DNA from: Rhizobium sp. NZLR1
GTDB lineage: Bacteria; Pseudomonadota; Alphaproteobacteria; Rhizobiales; Rhizobiaceae
NCBI RefSeq assembly: GCF_017357385.1
Contig: NZ_CP071632.1
Location: forward strand, 1-62,500
DNA: 62,500 nt
Reading direction: 5' to 3'
The notes beneath the pieces are model-generated. The model worked only from the letters and a program-made list of their open reading frames with translations, had not been told where the DNA came from and did not search any database. Below, in pieces: positions 11,760-22,573 of the stretch. Both the position numbers and the translations under genes were made by a program. The stretch's first letter is position 1, and every line of letters starts with the position of its first letter.

Positions 11760-11919
11760 CTCATCTTGGACTGCAGCCAGTCATATTTCCTGCATCACAG
11801 GCTTGGCAAGCGCATCGTCGTCGCAGTCGGGGTGTACAGACTGTCTTCATAAAAGCGGCCTCACGCCGTCGGCGAAGCAGGATAAGGAACCCTTCAGTCA
11901 ATCGATCGGAGAGTTGCGC

Positions 11920-12879
11920 ATGCTGGTAAAGGGAAAATGGACGGAGGACTGGCAGCCCGTTCAGGCAAAGGACGAGAAGGGCGGTTTCGTCAGGCAGACC
12001 TCGAGTTTCCGCAACTGGGTGACGCCGGATGGCGCCGCCGGGCCGACGGGCAAGAGCGGCTTCAAAGCAGGTGCCGGCCGTTACCATCTCTATGTCGCCT
12101 ATATCTGTCCCTGGGCCTCGCGCACCCTGATCGGCCGTACGCTCAAGGGGCTGGAAGACGCCATTTCCGTTTCCGTCGTCGAGCCGATGCTGACAAAACA
12201 GGGCTGGCGCTTCGGCGATTATCCCGGTGCGACGGAGGATCATGTCAACGGCGCGACCTATATGCACGAAATCTATACGCGGACGGCGCCGGATTTCACC
12301 GGGCGGGCCACCGTGCCGGTTCTCTGGGACAAGCAGAGAAAGACCATCGTCAACAATGAATCCGCCGATATCCTGCGGATGCTGAACAGCGGCTTCGGCG
12401 ACCTAGCGAAAAATCCGATCGATCTGTATCCAGCCGAAAGACGCAGCGCGATCGATGCTTTCAACGACCGCATCTATCCGGCCCTGAACAACGGCGTCTA
12501 TCGCGCTGGTTTCGCCACCACGCAGCCTGCCTATGAAGAAGCCTTCGCCGAGGTCTTTGCCTGCCTCGACTGGGTCGAGCCGCAGTTCCAGGATCGGTCT
12601 TTTCTTTTCGCCGGGCATCCGACCGAAAGCGATATCCGGCTCTTCGTCACCCTTGTGCGCTTCGACGTCGCTTATCACGGTATCTTCAAATGCAATCTGC
12701 GCCGGCTTTCCGACTATGCCAACCTGCGCGTTTTTTGCCGCCGCATGCTGGATTGGCCGGGCATCGCGGAAACAGTCAACCTCGACCACATCAAGCGCGG
12801 CTACTACTCGATCGAAAATCTTAACCCGACAAAGATCGTTCCCGTCGGTCCCGACCTTGCAGAAATTTTCAAAGCATAA
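11920..12879 (+). CDS. glutathionyl-hydroquinone reductase (Xi-class glutathione S-transferase)
   Basis: Xi-class GST related to E. coli YqjG and yeast Ecm4, which reductively removes glutathione from glutathionyl-hydroquinones. The 319 aa protein has the catalytic YICPWASR motif with Cys63, the family VPVLWDK and NNESADILRMLN segments of the thioredoxin domain, and an all-helical C-terminal domain. The ATG at 11920 gives the family-typical start MLVKGKWTEDW; the frame is open further up but unlike the family. Likely role is quinone or xenobiotic detoxification. Confidence 0.92.
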   Translation: MLVKGKWTEDWQPVQAKDEKGGFVRQTSSFRNWVTPDGAAGPTGKSGFKAGAGRYHLYVAYICPWASRTLIGRTLKGLEDAISVSVVEPMLTKQGWRFGDYPGATEDHVNGATYMHEIYTRTAPDFTGRATVPVLWDKQRKTIVNNESADILRMLNSGFGDLAKNPIDLYPAERRSAIDAFNDRIYPALNNGVYRAGFATTQPAYEEAFAEVFACLDWVEPQFQDRSFLFAGHPTESDIRLFVTLVRFDVAYHGIFKCNLRRLSDYANLRVFCRRMLDWPGIAETVNLDHIKRGYYSIENLNPTKIVPVGPDLAEIFKA

Positions 12880-13020
12880 GGCCGCGATTCATGCGGTTTG
12901 GGCCGAAATCGATCCGAATTCAAGGAAAGCCGTACCGCTTCGCGGCAAAGCCGTAATGACACCGGTGAATAATTCGTTCATAGGTGGCTGCAATTCGTTT
13001 TTCGATGAGGAGGAATTCCC

Positions 13021-13863
13021 ATGAAGCTGATGCGTGTTGGCGAAGCTGGCAATGAAAAACCCGCGCTTCTCGATGCCGATGGCAAGATCCGCGATCTGTC
13101 CGGTCACGTCGCCGATATCGGCGGCGAGGTGATCACGCCGGCAGGCCTGGCAAGGATAGCGGCGATCGATCCGAAGAGCCTTCCGGAACTTGCCCCCGGC
13201 CGCATCGGCGCCTGCGTCGCCGGCACCGGCAAATTCATCTGCATCGGCTTGAATTATTCGGATCATGCTGCCGAAACCGGCGCCACCGTTCCGCCCGAGC
13301 CGATCATCTTCATGAAAGCAACCTCGGCAATCGTCGGACCGAACGAGGATGTCATCATTCCCCGCGGTTCGGAAAAGACCGATTGGGAAGTCGAGCTGGG
13401 CGTCGTCATCGGCAAGACTGCCAAATATGTAACGGAAGCCGAAGCGCTGGATTACGTCGCCGGTTATTGCGTCTCCAATGACGTGTCCGAGCGCGCTTTC
13501 CAGACCGAGCGATCCGGACAATGGACGAAGGGCAAATCCTGCGACACGTTTGGCCCAATCGGCCCATGGCTCGTCACCAAGGACGAAATTCCGCAGCCGC
13601 AGAACCTCGGCATGTGGCTGACGGTCAACGGCCAGAAGATGCAGAACGGCTCATCGAAGACGATGGTGTACGGCGTTGCTTTCCTCGTCTCCTACCTCAG
13701 CCAGTTCATGTCGTTGCATCCCGGTGACGTGATCTCGACCGGCACGCCTCCCGGCGTCGGCATGGGCCTCAAGCCGCCGCGTTATCTCAAGGCGGGCGAC
13801 GTGGTCGAACTCGGCATCGAAGGTCTCGGCACGCAGAAGCAGACCTTTATAGCGGATCGTTAA
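13021..13863 (+). CDS. fumarylacetoacetate hydrolase family protein
   Basis: Metal-dependent C-C hydrolase, decarboxylase or hydratase of the FAH fold, 280 aa. The metal site pattern is visible: GLNYSDHAAE, the DWEVELGVVIG acidic ligands, SNDVSERAFQ, and TGTPPGVGMG near the C-terminus. Family members act on acylpyruvates, ureidoglycolate or 2-oxo-pentenoates; the substrate here cannot be assigned. A strong ribosome site, GAGGAGG, lies 8-10 bp before ATG 13021. Followed by a likely terminator at 13907-13931. Confidence 0.9.
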   Translation: MKLMRVGEAGNEKPALLDADGKIRDLSGHVADIGGEVITPAGLARIAAIDPKSLPELAPGRIGACVAGTGKFICIGLNYSDHAAETGATVPPEPIIFMKATSAIVGPNEDVIIPRGSEKTDWEVELGVVIGKTAKYVTEAEALDYVAGYCVSNDVSERAFQTERSGQWTKGKSCDTFGPIGPWLVTKDEIPQPQNLGMWLTVNGQKMQNGSSKTMVYGVAFLVSYLSQFMSLHPGDVISTGTPPGVGMGLKPPRYLKAGDVVELGIEGLGTQKQTFIADR

Positions 13864-13906
13864 CGACGCTTCGTGTTGAGAAACTTAAGTTTTCAGGTCG
13901 ATTATC

Positions 13907-13931
13907 ATGCCGGGGATCAATTCTCCGGCAT
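13907..13931 (+). terminator. likely terminator after the FAH-family gene
   Basis: Stem ATGCCGGGGA / TCTCCGGCAT (one G-T pair) with a 5-nt loop, followed by TTCTT. It lies about 45 bp after the FAH gene stop. Confidence 0.55.
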
Positions 13932-14068
13932 TTCTTGTGCGGGTCTGGTTCGTCCATGTTGCTGTGCAACAAAAAACTGTTAGTCTGCGTTACGTGCCCG
14001 CGTAACGGAAAGATCCGATGCCCCTCAATCGGCGTCATCTTTTCGATAGAGAAAGGTGGCGCCTTCCA

Positions 14069-15346
14069 ATGTTTTATCAGCTTTATGAATTGAACCATGC
14101 CGCCATGGCGCCGTTTCGCGCCGCGGCCGATATCATGCGGTTTGCCTATGCCAATCCGTTGAATCCGTTTTCCCACACGCCGTTTGGCCGCACGATGGCG
14201 GCAAGTCTCGAAATGTTCGAACGCACGACGCGCCGCTATGGCAAACCGGAATTCGGACTGAAGCAGACGACGATTGGTGAACGAACGGTTTCCGTCCGCG
14301 AAGAGATCGTCTGGTCGCGGCCCTTCTGCAATCTCCTGCATTTCGCCCGCAACGATCCGCGTGCTCGCGGCAATGATCCGCGCATCCTGATCGTCGCGCC
14401 GATGTCCGGCCACTATGCCACGCTGCTGCGCGGCACGGTGGAGGCACTGCTGCCGAGCGCCGATGTCTACATCACCGACTGGATCGACGCTCGCATGGTG
14501 CCGATGACCGAAGGCACGTTCGATTTCGACGATTATGTCGACTATGTCATCGAGATGCTGCATTTCCTCGGTGACGACACGCATGTCATCGCCGTCTGTC
14601 AGCCTTCAGTTCCGGTGCTGGCCGCCGCTGCGGTGATGGAGGAAGCCAACGATCCGCTTTCACCAGCGTCGATGACGCTGATGGGCGGCCCGATCGACAC
14701 GCGCATCAACCCGACGGCGGTCAACAAGCTCGCCCAGGAGCGGTCGCTGCAGTGGTTCTCCGACAATGTCATCATGAACGTGCCCTGGCCGCAGCCAGGC
14801 TTCATGCGCCCGGTCTATCCAGGATTTCTGCAGCTTTCGGGCTTTATGTCGATGAACCTCGACCGTCATCTCGTCGCCCACAAGGAATTCTTCATGCATC
14901 TCGTGAAGAACGACGGCGAACCGGAAAGACATAGGGAATTCTACGACGAATATCTCGCCGTCATGGATCTGACCGCCGAATTCTACCTGCAGACGGTCGA
15001 GCAGGTCTTCATCAAGCATTCCCTGCCGAAGGGCGAACTGATGCATCGCGGCAAACGCGTCGATCCGGCGGCAATTCGCAACGTTGCGCTTTTGACCGTC
15101 GAAGGTGAGAACGACGATATCTCAGGGGTCGGCCAGACAAAGGCGGCGCAGACGATCTGCGTGAACATTCCTGAAGAGATGCGCATGCATTATCTGCAGC
15201 CGGATGTCGGCCACTATGGTGTTTTCAACGGCTCGCGGTTCCGCCGCGAGATCGCGCCGCGCATCATCAATTTTGTCCGAGAGCATTCCCGTTCCGTCGT
15301 CAAGCCTCGGGTCCCGCGGGTGATCAAGGGCGGCCGCATCGCCTGA
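14069..15346 (+). CDS. phaZ: intracellular polyhydroxyalkanoate depolymerase
   Basis: Mobilises stored polyhydroxybutyrate granules to 3-hydroxybutyrate oligomers inside the cell. The 425 aa protein begins MFYQLYELNHAAMAPFRAAAD, the conserved PhaZ opening. The nucleophile elbow reads VCQPS with Cys177 in place of the usual serine, as in the intracellular short-chain PhaZ family, and the C-terminal VGHYGVFNG holds the catalytic His. ATG at 14069 has AAGGTGG about 9 bp upstream; an ATG 51 bp further up is less family-like. No signal peptide, consistent with cytoplasmic granules. No phasin or synthase gene is adjacent. Confidence 0.93.
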   Translation: MFYQLYELNHAAMAPFRAAADIMRFAYANPLNPFSHTPFGRTMAASLEMFERTTRRYGKPEFGLKQTTIGERTVSVREEIVWSRPFCNLLHFARNDPRARGNDPRILIVAPMSGHYATLLRGTVEALLPSADVYITDWIDARMVPMTEGTFDFDDYVDYVIEMLHFLGDDTHVIAVCQPSVPVLAAAAVMEEANDPLSPASMTLMGGPIDTRINPTAVNKLAQERSLQWFSDNVIMNVPWPQPGFMRPVYPGFLQLSGFMSMNLDRHLVAHKEFFMHLVKNDGEPERHREFYDEYLAVMDLTAEFYLQTVEQVFIKHSLPKGELMHRGKRVDPAAIRNVALLTVEGENDDISGVGQTKAAQTICVNIPEEMRMHYLQPDVGHYGVFNGSRFRREIAPRIINFVREHSRSVVKPRVPRVIKGGRIA

Positions 15347-15491
15347 ATCAGCGACAGCTGAATTAGTAAAATGGATTCAAGGCTTTGTCCGATTTCGCGG
15401 GCAATCGTCTTGAAGGCCATTGTTGCGGTAACCACATCGATTTCAGCACTCGGCATCCTGCCGGGCGCGGAAAGCGAGGGATACCCGCACG

Positions 15492-15926
15492 ATGAACCAG
15501 TCAGCATTGCTTCGACCGGATTGGACTCCGGCTACCATTGCCCTGATGATTCTCGGCTTCATGGTTTTCTGGCCTCTGGGTCTTGCCATGCTTGCCTACA
15601 TCATCTTCGGCGACCGTCTGCGCGGCTTCAAGCGTGACGTCAACCAAGCGACCGATGGCTTTTTTGCCTCCTGCCGCCGTCCGAACGGCCGTCACCGCCC
15701 GCACTTCTCGACCGGCAATGTCGCCTTCGACGACTGGCGCAAGGCCGAGATCGACCGGATCGAAGAAGAGCGCCGCAAGCTCGACGAAATGCGCGAGGAA
15801 TTCGACGCCTACATGCGCGAACTTCGCCGCGCCAAGGACCAGGAAGAGTTCGATCGCTTCATGCGTGACCGCAGGAACGCCAAGCGTGACGACAACGGCC
15901 CGGTTGCCGAATACCAGACGCCATGA
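15492..15926 (+). CDS. DUF2852 membrane protein
   Basis: The 144 aa protein has one transmembrane segment (about residues 15-39), a basic loop, then a long charged helix with a strong coiled-coil look (RIEEERRKLDEMREEFDAYM and following). This layout matches DUF2852, a small alphaproteobacterial family of unknown function. The preceding 145 bp after phaZ hold no obvious gene. Ends at a good terminator. Confidence 0.82.
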   Translation: MNQSALLRPDWTPATIALMILGFMVFWPLGLAMLAYIIFGDRLRGFKRDVNQATDGFFASCRRPNGRHRPHFSTGNVAFDDWRKAEIDRIEEERRKLDEMREEFDAYMRELRRAKDQEEFDRFMRDRRNAKRDDNGPVAEYQTP

Positions 15927-15948
15927 AGGCCTGAACGCTGAATTGATG

Positions 15949-15976
15949 ACCGGCATCTTGCGATGCCGGTTTTTCT
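15949..15976 (+). terminator. rho-independent terminator after the DUF2852 gene
   Basis: Perfect 9-bp stem ACCGGCATC / GATGCCGGT with a 4-nt loop (15958-15961), followed by TTTTCT. About 20 bp after the stop. Confidence 0.8.
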
Positions 15977-16013
15977 ATGTCCGCTCCCCCGGCGAATCGG
16001 ATAGAAAACAACC

Positions 16014-16772
16014 ATGTTCTCGCTTCTGAAGACAAGGCCGAAAGTCCGGAAACCGGCTCCGCCCGAAACGCGGACGCTTGATGTGGCCGGCCGCCTCATG
16101 CCGCTGACCATCAAGCAGCACGACCGTGCGACGCGCATCACCTTGCGCATAGAGCCGGGCGGCCGGGCCTTGAAGATGACGGTGCCGAAAGGCCTTGCGG
16201 CGCGCGAGGTCAATGCATTTCTCGATCGGCACCAGGGGTGGCTGCTCACCAAACTTGCCAAGTTTTCGACCGATGCCGGCCTGCGCGACGGCGGCGAAAT
16301 TCTCTTTCGCGGCGTGTCCCATCGCATCCAGCATACCGGCAGCTTGCGCGGCCTGACGGAAGCGGTTTTGATAGATGGCAGACCGGTGTTGCGCGTCAGC
16401 GGAATGGCGGAACATGTTGGACGGCGCATCGCGGCCTTTCTCAAGAAAGAGGCGCGCGCCGACCTCGTAAGACTGGCGACGATGCATGCCGGAACGATCC
16501 GGGCGCCGATCCGCTCAATCTCGATGAAGGATACCCGCAGCCGCTGGGGCTCGTGCTCGTCGGAGGGAAATCTGAGCTTTTCCTGGCGCGTCGTCATGGC
16601 GCCGCCTTCGGTGATCGATTATCTCGCCGCCCATGAGGTCGCCCACCTCAAGGAAATGAATCATGGCCCGCACTTCTGGGCGCTCTGCCGTAAGCTTTGC
16701 CCGGGCATGGAGGAGGCAAAATCCTGGCTGAAACGGCACGGCAGCCAGTTGCATGCCATCGATTTCGACTAG
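16014..16772 (+). CDS. YgjP-like metal-dependent hydrolase (DUF45/M48 type)
   Basis: Zinc metallopeptidase-like protein of the YgjP/SprT-like group, 252 aa. The N-terminal half is a beta-rich segment with RITLRIEPGGRALKMTVP; the C-terminal half has the hallmark TRSRWGSCSS motif and the zinc site HEVAHLKEMNH (His207, His211, His217, with Glu208 catalytic). No signal peptide, so it is probably cytoplasmic. Cellular substrate unknown. The stop is directly followed by a mosaic repeat element. Confidence 0.88.
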   Translation: MFSLLKTRPKVRKPAPPETRTLDVAGRLMPLTIKQHDRATRITLRIEPGGRALKMTVPKGLAAREVNAFLDRHQGWLLTKLAKFSTDAGLRDGGEILFRGVSHRIQHTGSLRGLTEAVLIDGRPVLRVSGMAEHVGRRIAAFLKKEARADLVRLATMHAGTIRAPIRSISMKDTRSRWGSCSSEGNLSFSWRVVMAPPSVIDYLAAHEVAHLKEMNHGPHFWALCRKLCPGMEEAKSWLKRHGSQLHAIDFD

Positions 16773-16891
16773 AGCATGTCGCGCAAAAGTGTGCAGCGGT
16801 TTGGCGCTAACGACATGCGTAAAATAAAGGGCTAAAGCGCGAGGAGCGAATCTGAAAGAACGCGACGCGCTTTAGCCGAAAGCCGCTCTAA
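16773..16891. repeat. rhizobial intergenic mosaic element (RIME-like), copy 1
   Basis: Begins AGCATGTCGCGCAAAAGTGT directly after the metalloprotease stop and contains AACGACATGCGT and a terminal inverted repeat GCTAAAGCGC (16831-16840) / GCGCTTTAGC (16867-16876). The same blocks, in the same order, recur at 19699-19812 and, more diverged, at 35851-35952. The structure matches RIME-type small palindromic repeats of rhizobial chromosomes. Confidence 0.8.
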
Positions 16892-16950
16892 ATGCAGCTT
16901 TCCATGCAAATTGGCTCGACTCCTGACGCATTTCGTGTCACTTCGCTGCC

Positions 16951-17619
16951 ATGAAACCGGATATCAAAATTTGCGGCTTGACGACGCCTGATGCTGTTGA
17001 TCGCGCACTGAAGCGCGGCGCGACCCATATCGGTTTTATTTTCTTCGAAAAGAGCCCACGTTATATCGAGCCGGACCTGGCGGCAAAGCTTGCCGAACCC
17101 GCGCGCGGCAAGGCGAAGATCGTCGCCGTCGTCGTCGATCCCACCAATGACGATCTGGACGAGATTGTCTCGCTGTTGAAGCCGGATATTCTGCAGCTGC
17201 ATGGCAACGAGAGCCCCGAACATGTGCTGACCATAAAGGCGCTCTATGGTCTGCCTGTCATGAAGGTATTTTCGGTGCGCACGGCCGATGATCTGAAGCG
17301 CGTCGAGGCCTATATCGGCATCGCCGATCGTTTCCTCTTCGATGCAAAAGCGCCGAAGGGTTCCGAATTGCCGGGTGGTAATGGCGTTTCCTTCGACTGG
17401 AGCCTTCTTAGCTGGCTCGACGGCAGCATCGACTACATGCTGTCCGGCGGGCTGAACAAGAACAATGTCGCGGATGCGCTGGCGAACACCAAGGCACGTG
17501 GTATCGACGTCTCCTCGGGTGTCGAAACCGCACCTGGCGTGAAGAGCGTCGCAATGATCGATGAATTTTTCGATGCGGTCGAAGAGGCGGATGCGCCTGT
17601 CATGGCCTCAGGGAGTTGA
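16951..17619 (+). CDS. trpF: phosphoribosylanthranilate isomerase
   Basis: Amadori rearrangement of PRA to CdRP in tryptophan synthesis. The 222 aa TIM barrel opens with KICGLTT (general-base Cys8) and has [14 protein letters not shown], the [17 protein letters not shown] segment with the catalytic Asp, and [10 protein letters not shown] at the phosphate site. The start is ATG 16951; no strong ribosome site is seen. First gene of trpF-trpB-trpA. A mosaic repeat occupies the leader, so the promoter is probably within or after it. Confidence 0.95.
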   Translation: MKPDIKICGLTTPDAVDRALKRGATHIGFIFFEKSPRYIEPDLAAKLAEPARGKAKIVAVVVDPTNDDLDEIVSLLKPDILQLHGNESPEHVLTIKALYGLPVMKVFSVRTADDLKRVEAYIGIADRFLFDAKAPKGSELPGGNGVSFDWSLLSWLDGSIDYMLSGGLNKNNVADALANTKARGIDVSSGVETAPGVKSVAMIDEFFDAVEEADAPVMASGS

Positions 17620-17621
17620 GA

Positions 17622-18842
<1,221 letters not shown>

Positions 18843-18845
18843 GAC

Positions 18846-19685
18846 ATGACCGCACGCATGGACAAACGCTTTGCCGAGCTGAAGGCCGAGGGCCGTCCGG
18901 CGCTTGTGACCTATTTCATGGGCGGCGATCCTGATTACGATACCTCGCTCGGCATCATGAAGGCGCTGCCGGAGGCGGGCTCCGACATCATCGAGCTCGG
19001 CATGCCCTTTTCCGATCCGATGGCCGATGGCCCGGCAATCCAGCTCGCCGGTCAGCGTGCGCTGAAAGGCGGCCAGACGCTGAAGAAGACGTTGCAGCTG
19101 GCGGCCGATTTCCGCAAAACCGATGATGCGACGCCGATCGTGATGATGGGCTACTACAACCCGATCTATATTTATGGCGTCGAAAAATTCCTCGACGACG
19201 CGATTGCTGCCGGCATCGACGGTCTGATCGTTGTCGATCTGCCGCCTGAGATGGATGACGAACTCTGCATTCCGGCGATCCGCAAAGGCATCAATTTCAT
19301 CCGCCTGGCGACGCCGACGACGGATGAGAAGCGCCTGCCGAAGGTTTTGAAGAACACCTCCGGCTTCGTCTATTACGTCTCGATGAACGGCATCACCGGT
19401 TCGGCGCTGCCGGATCCGTCGCTGGTGTCGGGCGCGGTCGAACGCATCAAGCAGCACACCAAGCTACCCGTCTGCGTCGGCTTCGGCGTCAAGACGGCGG
19501 AACATGCAAAGGTCATCGGCGGTTCGGCCGACGGCGTCGTGGTCGGCACCGCCATCGTCAATCAGGTCGCGACCAGTCTGACGGGCGACGGCAAGGCAAC
19601 GGCCGATACCGTTCAGGCCGTTGCCACACTGGTCCGCGGACTTTCCACGGGAACACGTTCGGCGCGCCTTGTTGCTGCCGAATAG
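18846..19685 (+). CDS. trpA: tryptophan synthase alpha chain
   Basis: Cleaves indole-3-glycerol phosphate to indole, which is channelled to TrpB. The 279 aa TIM barrel shows FMGGDPD, catalytic Glu50 in [13 protein letters not shown], Asp61 in MADGPAIQ, and the GFGVKTAEH phosphate loop. Closely spaced after trpB. A mosaic repeat separates it from accD. Confidence 0.97.
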   Translation: MTARMDKRFAELKAEGRPALVTYFMGGDPDYDTSLGIMKALPEAGSDIIELGMPFSDPMADGPAIQLAGQRALKGGQTLKKTLQLAADFRKTDDATPIVMMGYYNPIYIYGVEKFLDDAIAAGIDGLIVVDLPPEMDDELCIPAIRKGINFIRLATPTTDEKRLPKVLKNTSGFVYYVSMNGITGSALPDPSLVSGAVERIKQHTKLPVCVGFGVKTAEHAKVIGGSADGVVVGTAIVNQVATSLTGDGKATADTVQAVATLVRGLSTGTRSARLVAAE

Positions 19686-19698
19686 TTTGCCCACATTG

Positions 19699-19812
19699 GA
19701 GCAAAGCAATGTCGCGCAAAATGTGCAGCGGTCTTGCGGCAACGACATGCGGGAAACCGAAGACCTCAAAGTGTGGCAAACGATCTGAAAGATCGCGACG
19801 CGCTTTCGTCAA
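19699..19812. repeat. RIME-like mosaic element, copy 2
   Basis: Contains AATGTCGCGCAAAATGTGCA, GGCAACGACATGCG, a diverged middle, then ATCTGAAAGATCGCGACGCG, matching copy 1 at 16773 block by block. Fills the trpA-accD gap. Confidence 0.75.
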
Positions 19813-19827
19813 TCAGGAGTATTCGAG

Positions 19828-20733
19828 TTGAACTGGATCACCAACTACGTTCGCCCGCGGATCAATTCCATGCTGGGCCGTCGCGAAGTGCCGGAGAACC
19901 TCTGGATCAAGTGCCCGGAAACCGGCGAGATGGTCTTCCACAAGGATCTGGAAGGCAACAAATGGGTCATTCCAGCCTCCGGCTATCACATGAAGATGCC
20001 GGCCAAGGCCCGCCTGATCGATCTGTTCGACAACGGCGAGTTCGAATCGCTGCCGCAGCCGAAGGTCGCCCAGGACCCTCTGAAGTTCCGCGATTCTAAG
20101 AAATATAGCGATCGCCTGCGCGACAGCCGCCTGAAGACTGAGCAGGAGGATACCATCCTCGCCGGCGTCGGAAAGGTGCAGGGATTGAAACTCGTGGCGG
20201 TGGTGCACGAATTCAACTTCATCGGCGGTTCGCTCGGCATGGCTGCCGGCGAGGCGATCGTTAAGGCTTTCGAACGTGCGACGTCTGAAAAGTGCCCGCT
20301 GGTGATGTTCCCCGCTTCCGGCGGCGCGCGCATGCAGGAAGGCATCCTGTCGCTGATGCAGCTGCCGCGCACGACCGTTGCCCTCGACCTGCTCAAGGAA
20401 TCCGGCCAACCCTATATCGTCGTGCTGACCAACCCGACCACCGGCGGCGTCACGGCCTCCTATGCCATGCTGGGCGATATTCATCTGGCCGAGCCCGGCG
20501 CCGAAATCGGCTTTGCCGGCAAGCGCGTCATCGAGCAGACGCTGCGCGAAAAACTGCCCGAAGGCTTCCAGACCTCCGAATACCTGCTGGAGCATGGTAT
20601 GGTCGATATGGTCGTCAAACGTCACGATATCCCGGAAACGCTGGCGCGCGTCCTGAAGATCCTGACGAAGAAGCCGGTTTCGGCGGCGAACGACATGAAT
20701 AGCGGTGCGATCGCTCTGGCGGCGAGCGCCTGA
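19828..20733 (+). CDS. accD: acetyl-CoA carboxylase carboxyltransferase subunit beta
   Basis: Beta half of the carboxyltransferase that makes malonyl-CoA from carboxybiotin and acetyl-CoA, the first step of fatty-acid synthesis. The 301 aa protein has the crotonase-like core ([41 protein letters not shown]). The N-terminal zinc ribbon is degenerate: of the four cysteines in E. coli AccD only Cys29 remains, with Thr32, Ile48 and Ser51 at the other positions. Start is TTG at 19828 with CAGGAGT 8 bp upstream. accA is not in the window. Confidence 0.96.
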   Translation: MNWITNYVRPRINSMLGRREVPENLWIKCPETGEMVFHKDLEGNKWVIPASGYHMKMPAKARLIDLFDNGEFESLPQPKVAQDPLKFRDSKKYSDRLRDSRLKTEQEDTILAGVGKVQGLKLVAVVHEFNFIGGSLGMAAGEAIVKAFERATSEKCPLVMFPASGGARMQEGILSLMQLPRTTVALDLLKESGQPYIVVLTNPTTGGVTASYAMLGDIHLAEPGAEIGFAGKRVIEQTLREKLPEGFQTSEYLLEHGMVDMVVKRHDIPETLARVLKILTKKPVSAANDMNSGAIALAASA

Positions 20734-20760
20734 AAACCGACAAGCAAGCGGGGTGCCGAA

Positions 20761-22113
20761 TTGATACCCAGAGGCCAAACCGCGGTGAGCGAGGCAGCAC
20801 AGGAGATCGACAAGCTCATGGGGTTACATCCCAAGGGTTTTGATCTGTCTCTCGATCGCATCACCCGTCTTCTCGATGTGCTCGGCAATCCGCACCGGAA
20901 TCTGCCGCCGGTGATCCATGTCGCCGGCACCAACGGCAAGGGGTCGGTCACCGCCTTCTGCCGCGCTCTGCTCGAAGCCGGCGGCTACAGCGCTCATGTT
21001 CACACCTCGCCGCATCTCGTCAATTGGCACGAGCGTTACCGCATCGGCGTCAAGGGCGGGCGCGGGCAGCTTGTCGATGACGCCGTCTTTGCCAAGGCCC
21101 TGCGTCGTGTGGCCGATGCCAATGCCGGACAGCACATCACCGTCTTCGAAATCCTGACGGCGGTCACCTTCATCCTGTTTTCCGAACAGCCGGCCGATGC
21201 CGCGATCATCGAAGTCGGTCTCGGCGGCCGCTTCGACGCCACCAATGTCATTTCCGATCCGGCCGTCTCGGTGATCATGCCGATCTCACTCGATCACCAG
21301 CCCTATCTCGGGGACAGGGTCGAGCTGATCGCCGCCGAAAAGGCCGGCATCATGAAGCCGGGATTTCCGGTTGTCATCGGTCATCAGGAATATGACGCGG
21401 CGCTCCACGTGCTGATGGCGACGGCCGAACGGCTGCATTGTCCCAGCGCCGTCTTCGGCCAGGATTTCATGGCGCATGAGGAATATGGCCGGCTCGTCTA
21501 TCAGGATGAATTCGGTCTTGCCGACCTGCCGCTGCCGCGGCTTCCCGGCCGCCACCAATATGCCAATGCCGCCGCCGCCATTCGCGCCGTCAAGGCGGCG
21601 GGTTTCACCGTCACCGAGGCGATGATGGAAAAGGCGATGAGTTCTGTGGAATGGCCGGGCCGGCTGCAGCGTCTGAACGAAGGCCGGTTGCTGCCGCATG
21701 CACCCGCCGGCGCCGAGATCTGGATCGACGGCGGGCATAATCCCGGGGCAGGCGAAGTGATCGCCGAAGCCATGGCCAATTTCGAGGAACGCCAGTCTCG
21801 GGCGCTTTTCCTCATTACCGGCATGATTAATACCAAGGATCCAATCGGCTATTTCAAGGCCTTCGCCGGCTTGGTCGAGAAGGTTTTCTGTGTGCCGATC
21901 CGTGGCAGCGACGCGATAATCGACCCGGTGATATTGTCGAATGCCGCTTATGATGCCGGCTTGGTTGCCGAACCGATGTCGACGGTCGGCGATGCGCTGG
22001 AAGCCATAAAAGCCGTCGTCGATCCGGAGGGTTTACCCCCGCGCATCCTCATCGGCGGCTCTCTCTATCTCGTCGGCGATGTGCTTTCCGACAACGGCAC
22101 GCCGCCGAAATGA
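20761..22113 (+). CDS. folC: bifunctional folylpolyglutamate / dihydrofolate synthase
   Basis: Adds glutamate to dihydropteroate and then gamma-glutamyl tails to folates. The protein is about 450 aa with the P-loop HVAGTNGKGSVTAF, the MPISLDHQPYLGD omega-loop segment and the C-terminal ligase domain WIDGGHNPGAGEV. Two starts are plausible: TTG 20761 and GTG 20785 (MSEAAQEIDK), the latter with GAGG about 11 bp upstream; neither has a clear ribosome site. Follows accD by 27 bp, likely the same transcript. Confidence 0.95.
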   Translation: MIPRGQTAVSEAAQEIDKLMGLHPKGFDLSLDRITRLLDVLGNPHRNLPPVIHVAGTNGKGSVTAFCRALLEAGGYSAHVHTSPHLVNWHERYRIGVKGGRGQLVDDAVFAKALRRVADANAGQHITVFEILTAVTFILFSEQPADAAIIEVGLGGRFDATNVISDPAVSVIMPISLDHQPYLGDRVELIAAEKAGIMKPGFPVVIGHQEYDAALHVLMATAERLHCPSAVFGQDFMAHEEYGRLVYQDEFGLADLPLPRLPGRHQYANAAAAIRAVKAAGFTVTEAMMEKAMSSVEWPGRLQRLNEGRLLPHAPAGAEIWIDGGHNPGAGEVIAEAMANFEERQSRALFLITGMINTKDPIGYFKAFAGLVEKVFCVPIRGSDAIIDPVILSNAAYDAGLVAEPMSTVGDALEAIKAVVDPEGLPPRILIGGSLYLVGDVLSDNGTPPK

Positions 22114-22122
22114 AGGCAAATT

Positions 22123-22152
22123 GAAAAAGCCCGGTCGATGCCGGGCTTTTTC
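22123..22152. terminator. bidirectional terminator between folC and trxA
   Basis: Perfect 12-bp stem GAAAAAGCCCGG / CCGGGCTTTTTC with a 6-nt loop. The A and T flanks serve both strands, ending the trp-accD-folC and the divL-to-trxA transcription units. Confidence 0.88.
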
Positions 22153-22182
22153 GCCAATGCGATTTAATTTAAGCGATATCAG

Positions 22183-22503
22183 TCAGGCGGCGCTCGAAAT
22201 CCAGTTCGAAAGCGCGGTCTTCGGCTTGGCGCCCACGGAGATATCGGCGACTTCGCCGCCCTTGAAAATCGCCAGGGTCGGAATAGAGCGCACACCAAAC
22301 TGTGCGGCGAGTTCCGGGTTCTCATCGATATTCAGCTTGGCCACCTTGACCTTGCCTTCCATCTCAACGGCGATTTCTTCGAGGCTCGGCGCAATCATCT
22401 TGCACGGGCCGCACCATTCAGCCCAGAAATCGACGACGACGGGTTCTGCGGATTCCAGAACTTCCGACTGGAAGTTGTTGATATCGACTTTCACGGTAGC
22501 CAT
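22183..22503 (-). CDS. trxA: thioredoxin
   Basis: Cytoplasmic thiol-disulfide reductase. The 106 aa protein has the active site [14 protein letters not shown], the cis-Pro [12 protein letters not shown], and no signal peptide. The start at 22503 (MATVKVD) has AAGGAGC about 7 bp upstream. It is the last gene of the run from the divL-like gene, 70 bp after addA, so it may also have its own promoter. Confidence 0.97.
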   Translation of the reverse strand: MATVKVDINNFQSEVLESAEPVVVDFWAEWCGPCKMIAPSLEEIAVEMEGKVKVAKLNIDENPELAAQFGVRSIPTLAIFKGGEVADISVGAKPKTALSNWISSAA

Positions 22504-22573
22504 GGGCTGCTCCTTTGTCTCGGTGTTGAACCACATGTGATGCTGCGGTGCCGAATTTTCAATGTCCGGTATT

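Noticed and set aside
15371..15637. Possible 88-codon gene between phaZ and the DUF2852 gene
   Set aside because: Overlaps the start of the DUF2852 gene in another frame, no ribosome site or recognisable feature.
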